Shown: positions 27,283-37,127, counted from the first letter of the stretch. The stretch: 64,000 bases of DNA from Pseudarthrobacter sp. BIM B-2242 (GCF_014764445.1 NZ_CP061721.1:2914001-2978000), one strand, 5' to 3'. The notes: generated by a model not told the origin, from the letters alone. Translations and numbers: made by a program.

Positions 27283-27288
27283 CAGACT
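27283..27288 (+). promoter_or_regulatory. -10-like element of the RibD-like gene
   Basis: CAGACT, 6 nt before ATG 27295, mirror image of the ligase promoter. Confidence 0.3.
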
Positions 27289-27294
27289 TGGTGG

Positions 27295-27897
27295 ATGGGT
27301 ATCATCGTGGCGAACCTGTTCCTCACCCTCGACGGCGTCTACCAGGGGCCCGGCGGCCGCGAGGAGGACACCGAAGGCGGTTTTACCTTCGGCGGCTGGC
27401 AGTTACCGGTGTCCGATGCCGAAGCTGAGGCAGCCATCGAGGCAGGGATCGGCCAGATCGATGCCCTGCTTCTCGGCCGGAAGACCTACGACATCTTCGC
27501 GGCCTACTGGCCGCACCAGTCCGATGACATTGGCGGCACGCTCAACCGGGTGCCCAAGTTCGCCGTCTCCAGCACCCTGACTGATCCGGCCTGGGAGGGA
27601 ACGACGGTCCTCCCGGACGCGGCGGCCGCGGGCCGGCTCCGCGACGAGTACAACCAGGTACACATGTTCGGCAGCGGCGTCCTCATCCGGTCACTCCTTC
27701 AGGCAGATGTCCTGGACCGCCTCCACCTGTGGCTCTATCCGGTCACGCTCGGGCAGGGCAAACGGCTTTTCGACGCCGGGACCGTTCCCGCCACGTTCCG
27801 CCTCGCCGAGCCGGCCCGCACCTTTCCGAAGGGCTCGGTGTCCCTGGTCTACGAGCGCGCCGGCGAAGTCCGGACGCAGGACATGCCGGGAGCGTAG
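27295..27897 (+). CDS. Dihydrofolate reductase family protein, RibD C-terminal domain
   Basis: A 200-residue single-domain protein of the RibD-C/DHFR-like family, with NLFLTLDGVYQGPG at the N-terminus and the nucleotide-binding pattern MFGSGVLIRSLLQADVLDRL at about 123-142. Such stand-alone proteins are NAD(P)H-binding reductases of unknown substrate, distinct from FolA. Monocistronic; bounded by a strong bidirectional terminator. Assignment to the family is good, reaction unknown. Confidence 0.88.
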   Translation: MGIIVANLFLTLDGVYQGPGGREEDTEGGFTFGGWQLPVSDAEAEAAIEAGIGQIDALLLGRKTYDIFAAYWPHQSDDIGGTLNRVPKFAVSSTLTDPAWEGTTVLPDAAAAGRLRDEYNQVHMFGSGVLIRSLLQADVLDRLHLWLYPVTLGQGKRLFDAGTVPATFRLAEPARTFPKGSVSLVYERAGEVRTQDMPGA

Positions 27898-27924
27898 GCC
27901 CGGAACGGGCGGTCCCGGGCAACA

Positions 27925-27958
27925 AAAAACCGGCCCAGCGGAAGCTGGACCGGTTTTT
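27925..27958. terminator. Bidirectional terminator
   Basis: AAAAACCGG-C-CCAGC, loop GGAA, GCTGG-A-CCGGTTTTT. Fourteen pairs, one mismatch, with A-run and T-run ends that suit both the RibD-like gene and the convergent groEL. Confidence 0.92.
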
Positions 27959-27994
27959 GTGCGGAGCCGGTGGGCCCACGCCGAAGAGCAGACG

Positions 27995-29617
<1,623 letters not shown>

Positions 29618-29682
29618 TCAAGACAGAACCCCGCGCAGCTGACCAGCGGGATGCAAGGTCAGCGGCACGGGGATCCAAAAAG

Positions 29683-29976
29683 TTACTTTACGACGATCGC
29701 CAGGACGTCGCGGGCGGACAGCACGAGGTACTCGGTGCCGCCGGTCTTGACTTCGGTTCCACCGTACTTGGAGTAGATCACAACGTCGCCAACGGCTACG
29801 TCGACAGGTACGCGGTTGCCGTCTTCGAAGCGACCGGGGCCTACTGCAACAACTTCACCCTCCTGCGGCTTCTCCTGTGCGGAGTCCGGGATAACCAGGC
29901 CGGAAGCCGTGGTCTGCTCGGCTTCGAGCGGGCGGACAACAATACGATCCTCAAGAGGCTTAATAGAGACCGACAC
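29683..29976 (-). CDS. groES: Co-chaperonin GroES
   Basis: 97-residue 10-kDa co-chaperonin that caps GroEL. The N-terminus [23 protein letters not shown] contains the start of the mobile loop, and [15 protein letters not shown] (about 64-78) is conserved. First gene of the groES-groEL operon; the 5' leader is about 140 nt and carries a CIRCE element at its beginning. Confidence 0.97.
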   Translation of the reverse strand: MSVSIKPLEDRIVVRPLEAEQTTASGLVIPDSAQEKPQEGEVVAVGPGRFEDGNRVPVDVAVGDVVIYSKYGGTEVKTGGTEYLVLSARDVLAIVVK

Positions 29977-30090
29977 TCGGACCTCTCCTTCTACGTCAGC
30001 AAAAATTCATGGACAGTTGAGCTGCTTCACCATGGCTGGCAAACCGTCGTCGCGGTGCCGGCAGCAGCCTGGCTGGAAGCTCTTCATGTG

Positions 30091-30117
30091 TTAGCACCCT
30101 CCTAGGGAGAGTGCTAA
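30091..30117 (-). promoter_or_regulatory. CIRCE element 1 of groES
   Basis: TTAGCACCC-N9-GAGTGCTAA as read on the plus strand; one arm has one change from consensus. It lies just downstream of the -10, so HrcA bound here would block initiation. Confidence 0.93.
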
Positions 30118-30122
30118 TGACG

Positions 30123-30152
30123 ACTCTATGTAAGTGGTTAGCACTCGGTCAA
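30123..30152 (-). promoter_or_regulatory. groES promoter
   Basis: On the minus strand, -35 TTGACC (30147-30152), an 18-bp spacer, then -10 TAGAGT (30123-30128). The -35 hexamer falls inside the spacer of CIRCE element 2. Confidence 0.75.
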
Positions 30153-30164
30153 GGCGAGTGCCAG
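30138..30164 (-). promoter_or_regulatory. CIRCE element 2 of groES
   Basis: TTAGCACTC-N9-GAGTGCCAG on the plus strand; left arm perfect, right arm two changes. It covers the -35 region, so the promoter is bracketed by two HrcA sites. Confidence 0.88.
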
Positions 30165-30197
30165 AATTATGTCCCTGGTGAACAGCGGCGAACTGGT

Positions 30198-30581
30198 TCA
30201 GCGGCCGGCGAGGTCGTCGAAATCCACGTCTTCGTCGCCCTCGTCGCCTTCAGTGGCGGTGCCCCGCTTGAGGTAAAGCACCACGGCCCCGCCGACGGCA
30301 GCCAGCAGCGCAATCACCAGCAGGATGATCCCGCCGATGCGTGCGCCGGAGTAGAGGCCGCGGATGTCACGGGCTTCGTCGGTGGCGTCCTGGATATCCT
30401 TGCCACCCACGGAGTACACGGTGGCGTTGAAGGTGTCCAGGAAGAAGATGATCACCAGCAGGGCAATGCAGATCACGGCTACTGCGGAGCCGGCAATCAG
30501 CGCGGGGCGGGCTATCTTCACCCAGTCCGTGGGGGTGGTTCGGGGTGGTCCGGACGGCTGGGTGCCTGCACTGTCTTCCAT
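30198..30581 (-). CDS. Small membrane protein of unknown function
   Basis: 127 residues with two membrane segments (about 24-48 and 82-104), a variable external loop between them (about 49-80) and an acidic cytoplasmic tail (EGDEGDEDVDFDDLAGR). No family recognised. A much longer open frame exists upstream, but TAGGGT lies exactly 7 nt before ATG 30581, giving a leaderless start, and the upstream frame is antisense to the methyltransferase gene. It is divergent from that gene with 55 bp between starts. Confidence 0.72.
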   Translation of the reverse strand: MEDSAGTQPSGPPRTTPTDWVKIARPALIAGSAVAVICIALLVIIFFLDTFNATVYSVGGKDIQDATDEARDIRGLYSGARIGGIILLVIALLAAVGGAVVLYLKRGTATEGDEGDEDVDFDDLAGR

Positions 30582-30588
30582 GCCTTCA

Positions 30589-30594
30589 ACCCTA
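30589..30594 (-). promoter_or_regulatory. -10 element, leaderless small membrane protein
   Basis: TAGGGT on the minus strand, 7 nt before ATG 30581. Confidence 0.5.
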
Positions 30595-30623
30595 TCGGGA
30601 ACCGGGCTCCGGGCCGCCTCCAC

Positions 30624-30629
30624 TAGGCT
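30624..30629 (+). promoter_or_regulatory. -10 element, leaderless methyltransferase gene
   Basis: TAGGCT, 7 nt before ATG 30637. Only 29 bp separate it from the opposing -10 at 30589-30594. Confidence 0.5.
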
Positions 30630-30636
30630 TGACGTC

Positions 30637-31869
30637 ATGCCCCAAGCACCGCAGGACCAGATCGCCCCACTGCTGACCAGCGAAGGGTGGGAGCTGCTGG
30701 CGTCGCTGGGGCCGTACCGCGAGGACGGCGCCTTCGAGCTCAATTCGGCCCTCCGCAAGGCCGGGCACTCCCCCGAAATGGTCTCCGCTGTCCTCACCCA
30801 GTCCAGGCTTCGTACTAAGGCTGAGGCGAAGTTCGGGGAGTTCGCCCGGAGCATGCTGTTCACCCAGGCGGGCCTGGAGCAGGCCACCCGGCTCAACGTG
30901 GCGGCCCGGCACGCCGAACGCTTCGCGCAGGCCGGCGTCCGCCACGTGGCGGACCTGGGCTGCGGACTCGCCGCCGACTCCCTGGCCCTGGCATCGATGG
31001 ACATCACCGTCACCGCCGTGGAAATGGACGAGACCACCGCCGCCTGCGCCATGGTCAACCTCATCCCGTTCCCCAACGCCACGGTGGTCCACTCCGACGC
31101 CACCACCGTTCCGCTGGACGGGATCGACGGCGTCTGGCTGGATCCCGCACGGCGGGTCACCTCCAGTTCGGGCACCAAGCGGATCTGGGATCCTGAGGCG
31201 TTTTCGCCGCCGCTGTCCTTTGTGGAATCCCTCGCGGCCACGGGGCGCGCCGTCGGGGTCAAGATGGGTCCCGGCATGCCGCACGAATCGGTGCCCGCCG
31301 GCTGCGAGGCGCAGTGGGTCTCGGTGGGCGGCGACGTCACCGAGGTGACCCTCTGGTTCAACTCCGTGAGCAGGCCGGGGATCCGCCGGGCCGCGTTGCT
31401 GCTCGGGCCGAACGGAGCCGCGGAGATCACCAGTGCGGAGGATTTCGGCGGCGGTCCCGCCGCCCCGGTGGGCCCGGCAGAGGGCTACCTGTACGAGCCC
31501 GATGGCGCCGTGATCCGCGCAGGCCTGGTGGCCGACGTCGCGCTTGAACTGGGCGGGCACCTGCTGGACGAGCACATCGCCTACATCTGCGCCCCGGAAC
31601 TCGTGGACACCCCGTTCGCGCGGGCCTACAAGGTCCTGGAGGTGATGCCGTACAACGTCAAGGCACTCAAGTCCTGGGTCAAGGAGAACGGCATCACTGT
31701 CCTGGACATCAAAAAACGCGGCACATCCGTCACGCCCGAAGAACTGCGGAAACAGCTGTTCGCCGGCAGCAAGGCGAACAGCAAAAAGAAGGCCGGAACC
31801 AAAACAGCCACCCTCGTCCTCACCCGCATCGGGGAGGACCGGGTGGCCATCTCGGTGGAACCCGTCTAG
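30637..31869 (+). CDS. SAM-dependent methyltransferase with C-terminal THUMP-like domain
   Basis: 410 residues. A helical N-terminal domain (1-90) precedes a class-I methyltransferase core with motif I VADLGCGLAADSLALA (about 104-119) and the acidic post-I residue VEMDE. The C-terminal THUMP-like domain ends with VLDIKKRGTSVTPEEL and a Lys-rich stretch. THUMP domains bind RNA, so an RNA substrate is likely, but the target base is unknown. The true start is set by TAGGCT 7 nt upstream; the frame is open further 5'. Confidence 0.87.
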   Translation: MPQAPQDQIAPLLTSEGWELLASLGPYREDGAFELNSALRKAGHSPEMVSAVLTQSRLRTKAEAKFGEFARSMLFTQAGLEQATRLNVAARHAERFAQAGVRHVADLGCGLAADSLALASMDITVTAVEMDETTAACAMVNLIPFPNATVVHSDATTVPLDGIDGVWLDPARRVTSSSGTKRIWDPEAFSPPLSFVESLAATGRAVGVKMGPGMPHESVPAGCEAQWVSVGGDVTEVTLWFNSVSRPGIRRAALLLGPNGAAEITSAEDFGGGPAAPVGPAEGYLYEPDGAVIRAGLVADVALELGGHLLDEHIAYICAPELVDTPFARAYKVLEVMPYNVKALKSWVKENGITVLDIKKRGTSVTPEELRKQLFAGSKANSKKKAGTKTATLVLTRIGEDRVAISVEPV

Positions 31870-31904
31870 AGCCGTCTGCCGTTAGGCGTCCGGCGGAGCA
31901 CGTC

Positions 31905-32723
31905 CTACTGGGCGCGCATGAAGGCCTCGGCGGCCCGGACCTGCTCGTCGGTGGGACGCACACCCGTGTAGAGGACAAACTGCTCAAGCGCCTGGATGGT
32001 GGCCACCTCCGCTCCGGTGATGACCTTCTTCCCGGCCGCGCGGGCCGCCTTGATCAGCGGGGTCTCGGCCGGCAGCGCCACGACGTCGAACACCACTGTG
32101 GCCGCGGCAATCGCCTCCTCCGGGAAGGACAGGGAGTCGACGTCGGGACCTGCTGCCATCCCAATGGGCGTGACGTTAATGATCACGTCAGCCGTGCCGC
32201 CGTCGAGCGCTGCCCGCCACCGAAAGCCGTACTGGTCCGCGAGCGCCCGGCCCGTTGTTTCGTTCCGCGCGATGACAGTGACGTCGGAGAAACCGGCGTC
32301 ACGCAGCGCGGCAACCGTGGCCTTGGCCATGCCGCCGGCGCCCTGGACCAGCACCGAGTAATCAGTGGGCACGGCGTTGGTTTTCAGCAGCTGTTCAATC
32401 GCAGTGTAGTCGGTGTTGTAGGCCTTCAGGTGACCGTCCGTGTTCACGATGGTGTTGACCGAGTCGATGGCCTTGGCCGAGGGATCCAACTCGTCCACGA
32501 GGGCCATCACGTCCTCCTTGTAGGGCATGGATACGGCGCAGCCGCGGATCCCCAGGCCGCGGACCCCGGCAATGGCCTGGGCCAGGTCCGTCGGGGCGAA
32601 CGCCTTGTAGATCCAGTTCAGGTCCAGCTGGTCGTAGAGGTGGTTGTGGAACCGGGTCCCGTTGTTACTGGGCCGGGCCGACAACGAGATGCAGAGGGTC
32701 ATGTCTTTATTAAGAATGGGCAC
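31905..32723 (-). CDS. Shikimate 5-dehydrogenase-like protein, HI0607 type
   Basis: 272 residues with an AroE-like fold: substrate-binding N-terminal half and NADP-binding half with VQGAGGMAKATVAAL (about 126-140). The N-terminal sequence NKDMTLCISLSARPSNNGTR resembles the HI0607 class, which lacks the SxS shikimate motif of AroE and has weak or unknown activity, so it may not be the pathway enzyme. GTG 32723 is chosen because it reproduces that N-terminus and follows GGGAGGGG, though the spacing (about 14 nt) is long; ATG 32702 is the alternative. Confidence 0.82.
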   Translation of the reverse strand: MPILNKDMTLCISLSARPSNNGTRFHNHLYDQLDLNWIYKAFAPTDLAQAIAGVRGLGIRGCAVSMPYKEDVMALVDELDPSAKAIDSVNTIVNTDGHLKAYNTDYTAIEQLLKTNAVPTDYSVLVQGAGGMAKATVAALRDAGFSDVTVIARNETTGRALADQYGFRWRAALDGGTADVIINVTPIGMAAGPDVDSLSFPEEAIAAATVVFDVVALPAETPLIKAARAAGKKVITGAEVATIQALEQFVLYTGVRPTDEQVRAAEAFMRAQ

Positions 32724-32742
32724 CCGTCCATTAAACGCCCCT

Positions 32743-32808
32743 CCCAACTAAGTAGCGCTAACTGTCGTTATGAGGCGTCAAAACGACAGTTAGCGCTACC
32801 TAGTTGGG
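32743..32808. repeat. Large imperfect palindrome, 27-bp arms
   Basis: Arms of 27 bp (CCCAACTAAGTAGCGCTAAC and seven more bases) differ at a single position and enclose a 12-nt loop. It begins one base after the stop of the GH3 gene and ends against the ribosome-binding region of the next minus-strand gene. It may act as terminator, or be a dispersed intergenic REP-like element. Confidence 0.9.
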
Positions 32809-32809
32809 G

Positions 32810-34534
32810 TTAGGGGCAGCCGGTGCCGGCCGGGAAGCTTCCGACGGCGGCAGGCAACTTCCCGGGGGCCGTCGCCTTGCCGGTGAGCACGGCAACCAGG
32901 GCATCGAAGGCGCCCGGCGTCCTGCCGTACAGGGCGACCTTCACGGACGCGGCGGAACCTGCCAGCGGCCAGGGTGCATCGAGCGTCACGGCGACGTCGC
33001 CTCCCGCGGGACGTCCGCCGTAGCCGATCAGGGTGACCAGCGGACCCTGCCCAACAGCAAGTCCGTCCTTGGCCGCAGCCGCCGCGAACCGTGCACGGTC
33101 CTGGTCAGAGCCGCCGGCGATCCGGATGCCGGGGGACGCGATGGGCCCGGCACAGTGCCCGGACAGCACAGTGACGGCTGCGGCGGAGACCCGTGCCGAG
33201 GTGTCGCCACTGCTGCCCGGGGCGGCTCCCGGTGTCGTCATACCCGGCGTGGCTGCGGCGCGGCCGCGCCAGGTCATCATCGTGGCCACCCTCGTGGCCG
33301 CCTCATCAAGGCGCGCCGCAGGCACTGTTCCGGCAGCCACCGCGCCCACAATGGCCGCATGGGCCTGCCCCACGTCGGCGGGCATCAGCAACAGGTCCGC
33401 GCCGGCCGCGAGGGCTACGGGAGCGGCCGAGCCGCCCGGATATTGCTTCTGGATGGCACCCATGTTCAGGGCGTCTGTCACGGCCACTCCCTTGAAGCCC
33501 ATGCCCCGCAAGGCAGCGTACGTCGGCTTTGATAACGACGCCGGGACGCCGGGTTCCAGCGCGGGCACGGCAATGTGCCCCGTCATGATCATCGGGGCAC
33601 CGGCGGCGACGGCTGCCCGGAACGGTTTCCAGTCGCGGGCCTCGAGGTCAGCGATGCTGGCGGGCTGAACCGGGAGGTCCTGGTGGGAGTCCACGGTCAC
33701 CGAGCCGTGGCCCGGGAAATGCTTGATCGCCGGCAGGACGCCGGCCTCCTGCATCCCTTGCGAAAACTCCACGGCCAGCTGCCCGGCCTGGTCAGGGTTT
33801 CCGGTGAGTGACCGGGCCCCGATGGTCGGATCCGCCGGGCCGATGGTGACGTCGGCGTCCGGCGCGAAGTCAACCGTGAAGCCTAGCGGCGCGAGCTCGG
33901 CCGCCATGGCCCGGCCGGCGTCCCTGGCAAGCGGACCGTTGGCTGCCGCTCCATAGCTCATGGGTGTTGGCCACTCGGTCAGCGGCGCGCCCAGCCGGGC
34001 CACGATTCCGCCCTCCTGGTCCACGCCGATCAGCCCGGGCCATGGCCTGCCGTCGGCGCGCGCAGCCTGCGCGAGCCGGGCGTTTACGGCTGACATTGCT
34101 GCAGGGTCAGCCCGGCCGCCCGCGTCCAGGGGGATGTTATCGCCCATAATGATGGACCCGGCCAGGTGCAGGCGTTCGATGGTGGCAGCCTGGGCTGCGG
34201 GGTCGGCCCCGGGGTACACGGGCATCAGCACCTGGCCTGCCTTCTCCGCCACGGTCATCTTCGCCACCGCTGCCGCGGCAACACTGTGGTCCCGCTGCTC
34301 CGGGCCCCAGCCCAGCGGCTTCAGCCCGGGGTCAGGCGAGGGCGAGGGCGAAGCGGAAGGAGGTGCCGCCGTCGGACGCTCTGATCCGGACGGTGAGGCG
34401 GTCGCGGAGCCCGGAGACGCGGGCCCGGTGGCCGGAACCGCGGTGCAGGCAGCCAGCACGGCTGCAGCAGCGGCGGCCGCGAGGGGGAGGGTGATTTTGT
34501 GAATACTGTCACGGGTACGCACGAACAAAGCCAT
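32810..34534 (-). CDS. Glycoside hydrolase family 3 lipoprotein, NagZ-like beta-N-acetylhexosaminidase
   Basis: 574 residues. A basic N-terminus, hydrophobic segment and lipobox ending LAAC (Cys30) mark a lipoprotein. A Ser/Pro linker follows (about 36-70), then the GH3 catalytic domain. The NagZ-type motif KHFPGHG (271-277) carries the catalytic His loop, and Asp354 in VTDALNMGA is the likely nucleophile. It would cleave N-acetylglucosamine from muropeptides or similar glycans outside the membrane. A roughly 150-residue C-terminal extension (about 425 to the end) resembles the GH3 C-terminal domain. ATG 34534 has TAGCAT 7 nt upstream. Confidence 0.88.
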   Translation of the reverse strand: MALFVRTRDSIHKITLPLAAAAAAAVLAACTAVPATGPASPGSATASPSGSERPTAAPPSASPSPSPDPGLKPLGWGPEQRDHSVAAAAVAKMTVAEKAGQVLMPVYPGADPAAQAATIERLHLAGSIIMGDNIPLDAGGRADPAAMSAVNARLAQAARADGRPWPGLIGVDQEGGIVARLGAPLTEWPTPMSYGAAANGPLARDAGRAMAAELAPLGFTVDFAPDADVTIGPADPTIGARSLTGNPDQAGQLAVEFSQGMQEAGVLPAIKHFPGHGSVTVDSHQDLPVQPASIADLEARDWKPFRAAVAAGAPMIMTGHIAVPALEPGVPASLSKPTYAALRGMGFKGVAVTDALNMGAIQKQYPGGSAAPVALAAGADLLLMPADVGQAHAAIVGAVAAGTVPAARLDEAATRVATMMTWRGRAAATPGMTTPGAAPGSSGDTSARVSAAAVTVLSGHCAGPIASPGIRIAGGSDQDRARFAAAAAKDGLAVGQGPLVTLIGYGGRPAGGDVAVTLDAPWPLAGSAASVKVALYGRTPGAFDALVAVLTGKATAPGKLPAAVGSFPAGTGCP

Positions 34535-34541
34535 TAGGACG

Positions 34542-34547
34542 ATGCTA
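34542..34547 (-). promoter_or_regulatory. -10 element, leaderless GH3 gene
   Basis: TAGCAT on the minus strand, 7 nt before ATG 34534. Confidence 0.5.
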
Positions 34548-34556
34548 CCCCTGCAC

Positions 34557-34562
34557 TAGACT
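34557..34562 (+). promoter_or_regulatory. -10 element of the ybdK-like gene
   Basis: TAGACT. The transcript would start near 34569, giving a leader of about 38 nt to TTG 34608 or only a few bases to ATG 34575. Confidence 0.4.
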
Positions 34563-34607
34563 TGGACGCGGCGCATGCCCACGGAAACCGAACAGTTAGG
34601 AACGCAT

Positions 34608-35759
34608 TTGAAGATTGATTTCGCTTCATCGAAGCAATCAACTCTTGGTGTGGAATGGGAGCTGGCCCTGGTCAACGGCCAGACCGGCGAACTGGCATCG
34701 GTGGCCAACGAGGTGCTGCGCGGCGTATCCGCCAAACACCCCGAACTCAATGAAGACGACGAGCACCCCCACATCAAGCAGGAACTGCTGCTGAACACGG
34801 TGGAACTTGTCACCGGGATCTGCGAGACCGCCGCCGAGGCCAAGGAAGACCTCAGCAGGTCCCTTGCCGCCGTCCGCGAGATCACCGATCCCATGGGCGT
34901 GGAAGTTTTCTGCGCAGGCAGCCACCCGTTCAGCCCCCCGCAGCTGCAGCCGGTTACGGACAAGGCCCGCTACGCGAAGCTGATTGACCGCACGCAGTGG
35001 TGGGGACGGCAGATGGTCATCTACGGCGTGCACGTGCATGTGGGCCTTGACCGGCGCGAAAAGGCCCTGCCGGTACTCGACGGCCTGGTCAACTACTTCC
35101 CGCATTTCCAGGCCCTCTCGGCCTCAAGCCCGTACTGGGGCGGTGAGGACACCGGCTACGCCTCCCACCGCGCCCTGATGTTCCAGCAGCTGCCGACGGC
35201 GGGCCTGCCCTTCCAGTTCCGGTCCTGGGAAGAATACGAGTCCTACGTCCAGGACATGTTCACCACCGGCGTGATCGACACCCTGTCCGAGATCCGCTGG
35301 GACATCCGCCCCGTACCCAACCTGGGCACTATCGAGATGCGCATCTGCGACGGCCTGGCCACCCTGGAGGAAGTTGGCGCCATCGCCGCCCTCACCCAAT
35401 GCCTCGTGGACGAGTTCTCCACCACGCTGGACAACGGCGGGACCATCCCCACCATGCCGCCGTGGCACATCCAGGAGAACAAGTGGCGGGCCGCCCGCTA
35501 CGGCATGGAAGCCATCATCATCCTTGACGCGGCCGGCAACGAGCAGCTTGTCACCGACCACCTGCTGGAAACCCTGAACCGGCTCGAACCCGTGGCCGCC
35601 AAGCTCGGCTGCCCTGATGAGCTGGCCGACGTCGAGAAGATAATCCGCCGCGGCGCCGGCTACCAGCGCCAGCGCCGCGTTGCTGCCGAGCACGGCGGGG
35701 ACCTCCAGGCCGTGGTCCTGGACCTGGTCAAGCAGATGCGGAACGGGCCGACGGGCTGA
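34608..35759 (+). CDS. YbdK-type carboxylate-amine ligase, glutamate-cysteine ligase family 2
   Basis: About 383 residues of the GCS2 family, with STLGVEWELALVNGQTGELA at the N-terminus, the central block GVHVHVGLDRREK and the Arg-containing GTIEMRICDGLATL. Members have weak gamma-glutamylcysteine ligase activity. Actinobacteria use mycothiol rather than glutathione, so the natural substrate is uncertain. TTG 34608 follows AGGAA and gives the usual family N-terminus; ATG 34575 would add 11 residues without a ribosome-binding site. Monocistronic, divergent from the GH3 gene. Confidence 0.87.
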   Translation: MKIDFASSKQSTLGVEWELALVNGQTGELASVANEVLRGVSAKHPELNEDDEHPHIKQELLLNTVELVTGICETAAEAKEDLSRSLAAVREITDPMGVEVFCAGSHPFSPPQLQPVTDKARYAKLIDRTQWWGRQMVIYGVHVHVGLDRREKALPVLDGLVNYFPHFQALSASSPYWGGEDTGYASHRALMFQQLPTAGLPFQFRSWEEYESYVQDMFTTGVIDTLSEIRWDIRPVPNLGTIEMRICDGLATLEEVGAIAALTQCLVDEFSTTLDNGGTIPTMPPWHIQENKWRAARYGMEAIIILDAAGNEQLVTDHLLETLNRLEPVAAKLGCPDELADVEKIIRRGAGYQRQRRVAAEHGGDLQAVVLDLVKQMRNGPTG

Positions 35760-35788
35760 TCCCCCGCACGGGCCGGCGCCGTGGACCG

Positions 35789-37024
35789 TCAGGAAGTGCG
35801 CCAAGTACCTTCCGGCGTTGCGGAACGGAGCGCTGCAACCACAGGCGCGGTCCCATCTTCTGTGGCGAGGCCCGCCGACAGACGGCGTGCGCGCGCGGCG
35901 TAGTCCGGCGTCGAAATTGCCTGCCTGATTGCCTCCGCCAGCCGTTCCATGGTGAGTTCCCTGTAGGGCACCGGCTGGGGGCCTGCGCCGAGCGAAGCGA
36001 TCCGGGCCGCCCAGAACGGCTGGTCCGTGTAGATCGGCACGCTGACCGTCGGCACGCCGGCACGCAAGCCTGCCGCCGCGGTCCCGGCTCCGGCGTGGTG
36101 GACCACCGCTGCCATCTGCGGGAACAGCCACTCATGGGGAACCGCTCCGATGCTGATGGCCTTACTCCCGGAGACACCCTGAACGCCCTGCAGGACGGCC
36201 CGCACCCCGGCACTTCGCGCAGCGTCGAGCATAAAGTCGACGTCCAGCGCCGCGCTGCTGCCGAAACCGAAGAAGACCGGGGGCGGTCCGTCCGCAAGGA
36301 ACGCTGCCAGTTGGCTGGATGGCTGCCAGCCCGGCTCCGCGTGCGGCCACCAGTAGCCGGTCAGGGCGAGGCCGGACCGCCAGTCCGCCGGGCGGCAAAA
36401 CACCGTGGGGCTGATGCCGTGGAGGACGGGGCTGTTGGCTTTCCTTCGGTCCCGTTCGGAGGCAGCCCGGGACCTCCCGGGCAGGCCGAGCACCTGCCGC
36501 ACCCGGGCGCTTGGGGCGTCATACGGCGCTTTCCCGGCTGCTATCAGCGAACCAAGCAGCCTATTACCGGCCGGCCCCAGGCTGCGGGCCGACCCCAGAA
36601 CCACGGGCGGGTACGCGCCGCTGGGCTCAGTCGGCTGCAGATGGGCGCCGATGGCGGGAATCCCGAGTGCTTCGGCCACGTCATAGGCGAACGGGGCCAC
36701 CGAGTTGGCCAGGACCACGTCGGCTCCCGCTTCGACGGCCGCCAGCGTGCCGGTTGCGGCCAGCTCAAAGTAGTCACCAAGTTCGCGCATATAGCTGCGC
36801 AGATCCGCGCCTGTCTCTTTCCGTCCTGGCGGCGCAGGGCTGACCAGATGGCTCATGTCCCCGGGCAGCTCCCGATGCTCGCAGCCGGCGCTGGTGACCA
36901 CCGGGGCATAGGCGGCATTGGAGGCGATGGCGACATCAAACCCCAGGGTTCGAAGCCTGCTGCCCAGCCCTGCCATCGGGGCGACATCGCCTCGGGTGCC
37001 GGGCGTGATCATGAGTATCTGCAT
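35789..37024 (-). CDS. Glycosyltransferase, GT1/MGT type
   Basis: About 411 residues, GT-B fold. The N-terminal domain opens with MQILMITPGTRGDVAPMAGL and the C-terminal half has the nucleotide-sugar motif VVHHAGAGTAAAGLRAGVP followed by the acceptor segment YTDQPFWAARI. Related enzymes glycosylate sterols, macrolides or other small hydrophobic molecules. ATG 37024 has GAGG at a 6-nt distance and is preferred to ATG 37036. Divergent from a TetR gene, which probably controls it; a drug- or metabolite-inactivation role is possible. Confidence 0.85.
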   Translation of the reverse strand: MQILMITPGTRGDVAPMAGLGSRLRTLGFDVAIASNAAYAPVVTSAGCEHRELPGDMSHLVSPAPPGRKETGADLRSYMRELGDYFELAATGTLAAVEAGADVVLANSVAPFAYDVAEALGIPAIGAHLQPTEPSGAYPPVVLGSARSLGPAGNRLLGSLIAAGKAPYDAPSARVRQVLGLPGRSRAASERDRRKANSPVLHGISPTVFCRPADWRSGLALTGYWWPHAEPGWQPSSQLAAFLADGPPPVFFGFGSSAALDVDFMLDAARSAGVRAVLQGVQGVSGSKAISIGAVPHEWLFPQMAAVVHHAGAGTAAAGLRAGVPTVSVPIYTDQPFWAARIASLGAGPQPVPYRELTMERLAEAIRQAISTPDYAARARRLSAGLATEDGTAPVVAALRSATPEGTWRTS

Positions 37025-37046
37025 GCCGTGCCTCATTCCGCTTAAT

Positions 37047-37063
37047 TGCGAACACTGATCGCA
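37047..37063. promoter_or_regulatory. Candidate TetR operator
   Basis: TGCGA-N7-TCGCA, an inverted repeat in the 103-bp gap between the glycosyltransferase and TetR genes. It lies just upstream of TATAGT (37071-37076), a likely -10 for the TetR gene. Confidence 0.45.
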
Positions 37064-37070
37064 GTAAGAA

Positions 37071-37076
37071 TATAGT
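37071..37076 (+). promoter_or_regulatory. -10 element of the TetR gene
   Basis: TATAGT, with TTGCGA 19 bp upstream (37046-37051) as a possible -35 that coincides with the left arm of the operator candidate. Confidence 0.4.
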
Positions 37077-37127
37077 GGAATGGAGGCGGGGACAAACGCG
37101 ACGGACAGGATGAGGGGCGGATAAGGG

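Noticed and set aside
30582..31430. N-terminal extension of the small membrane protein into the methyltransferase region
   Set aside because: It is antisense to the methyltransferase, and the -10 at 30589-30594 places the start at 30581.
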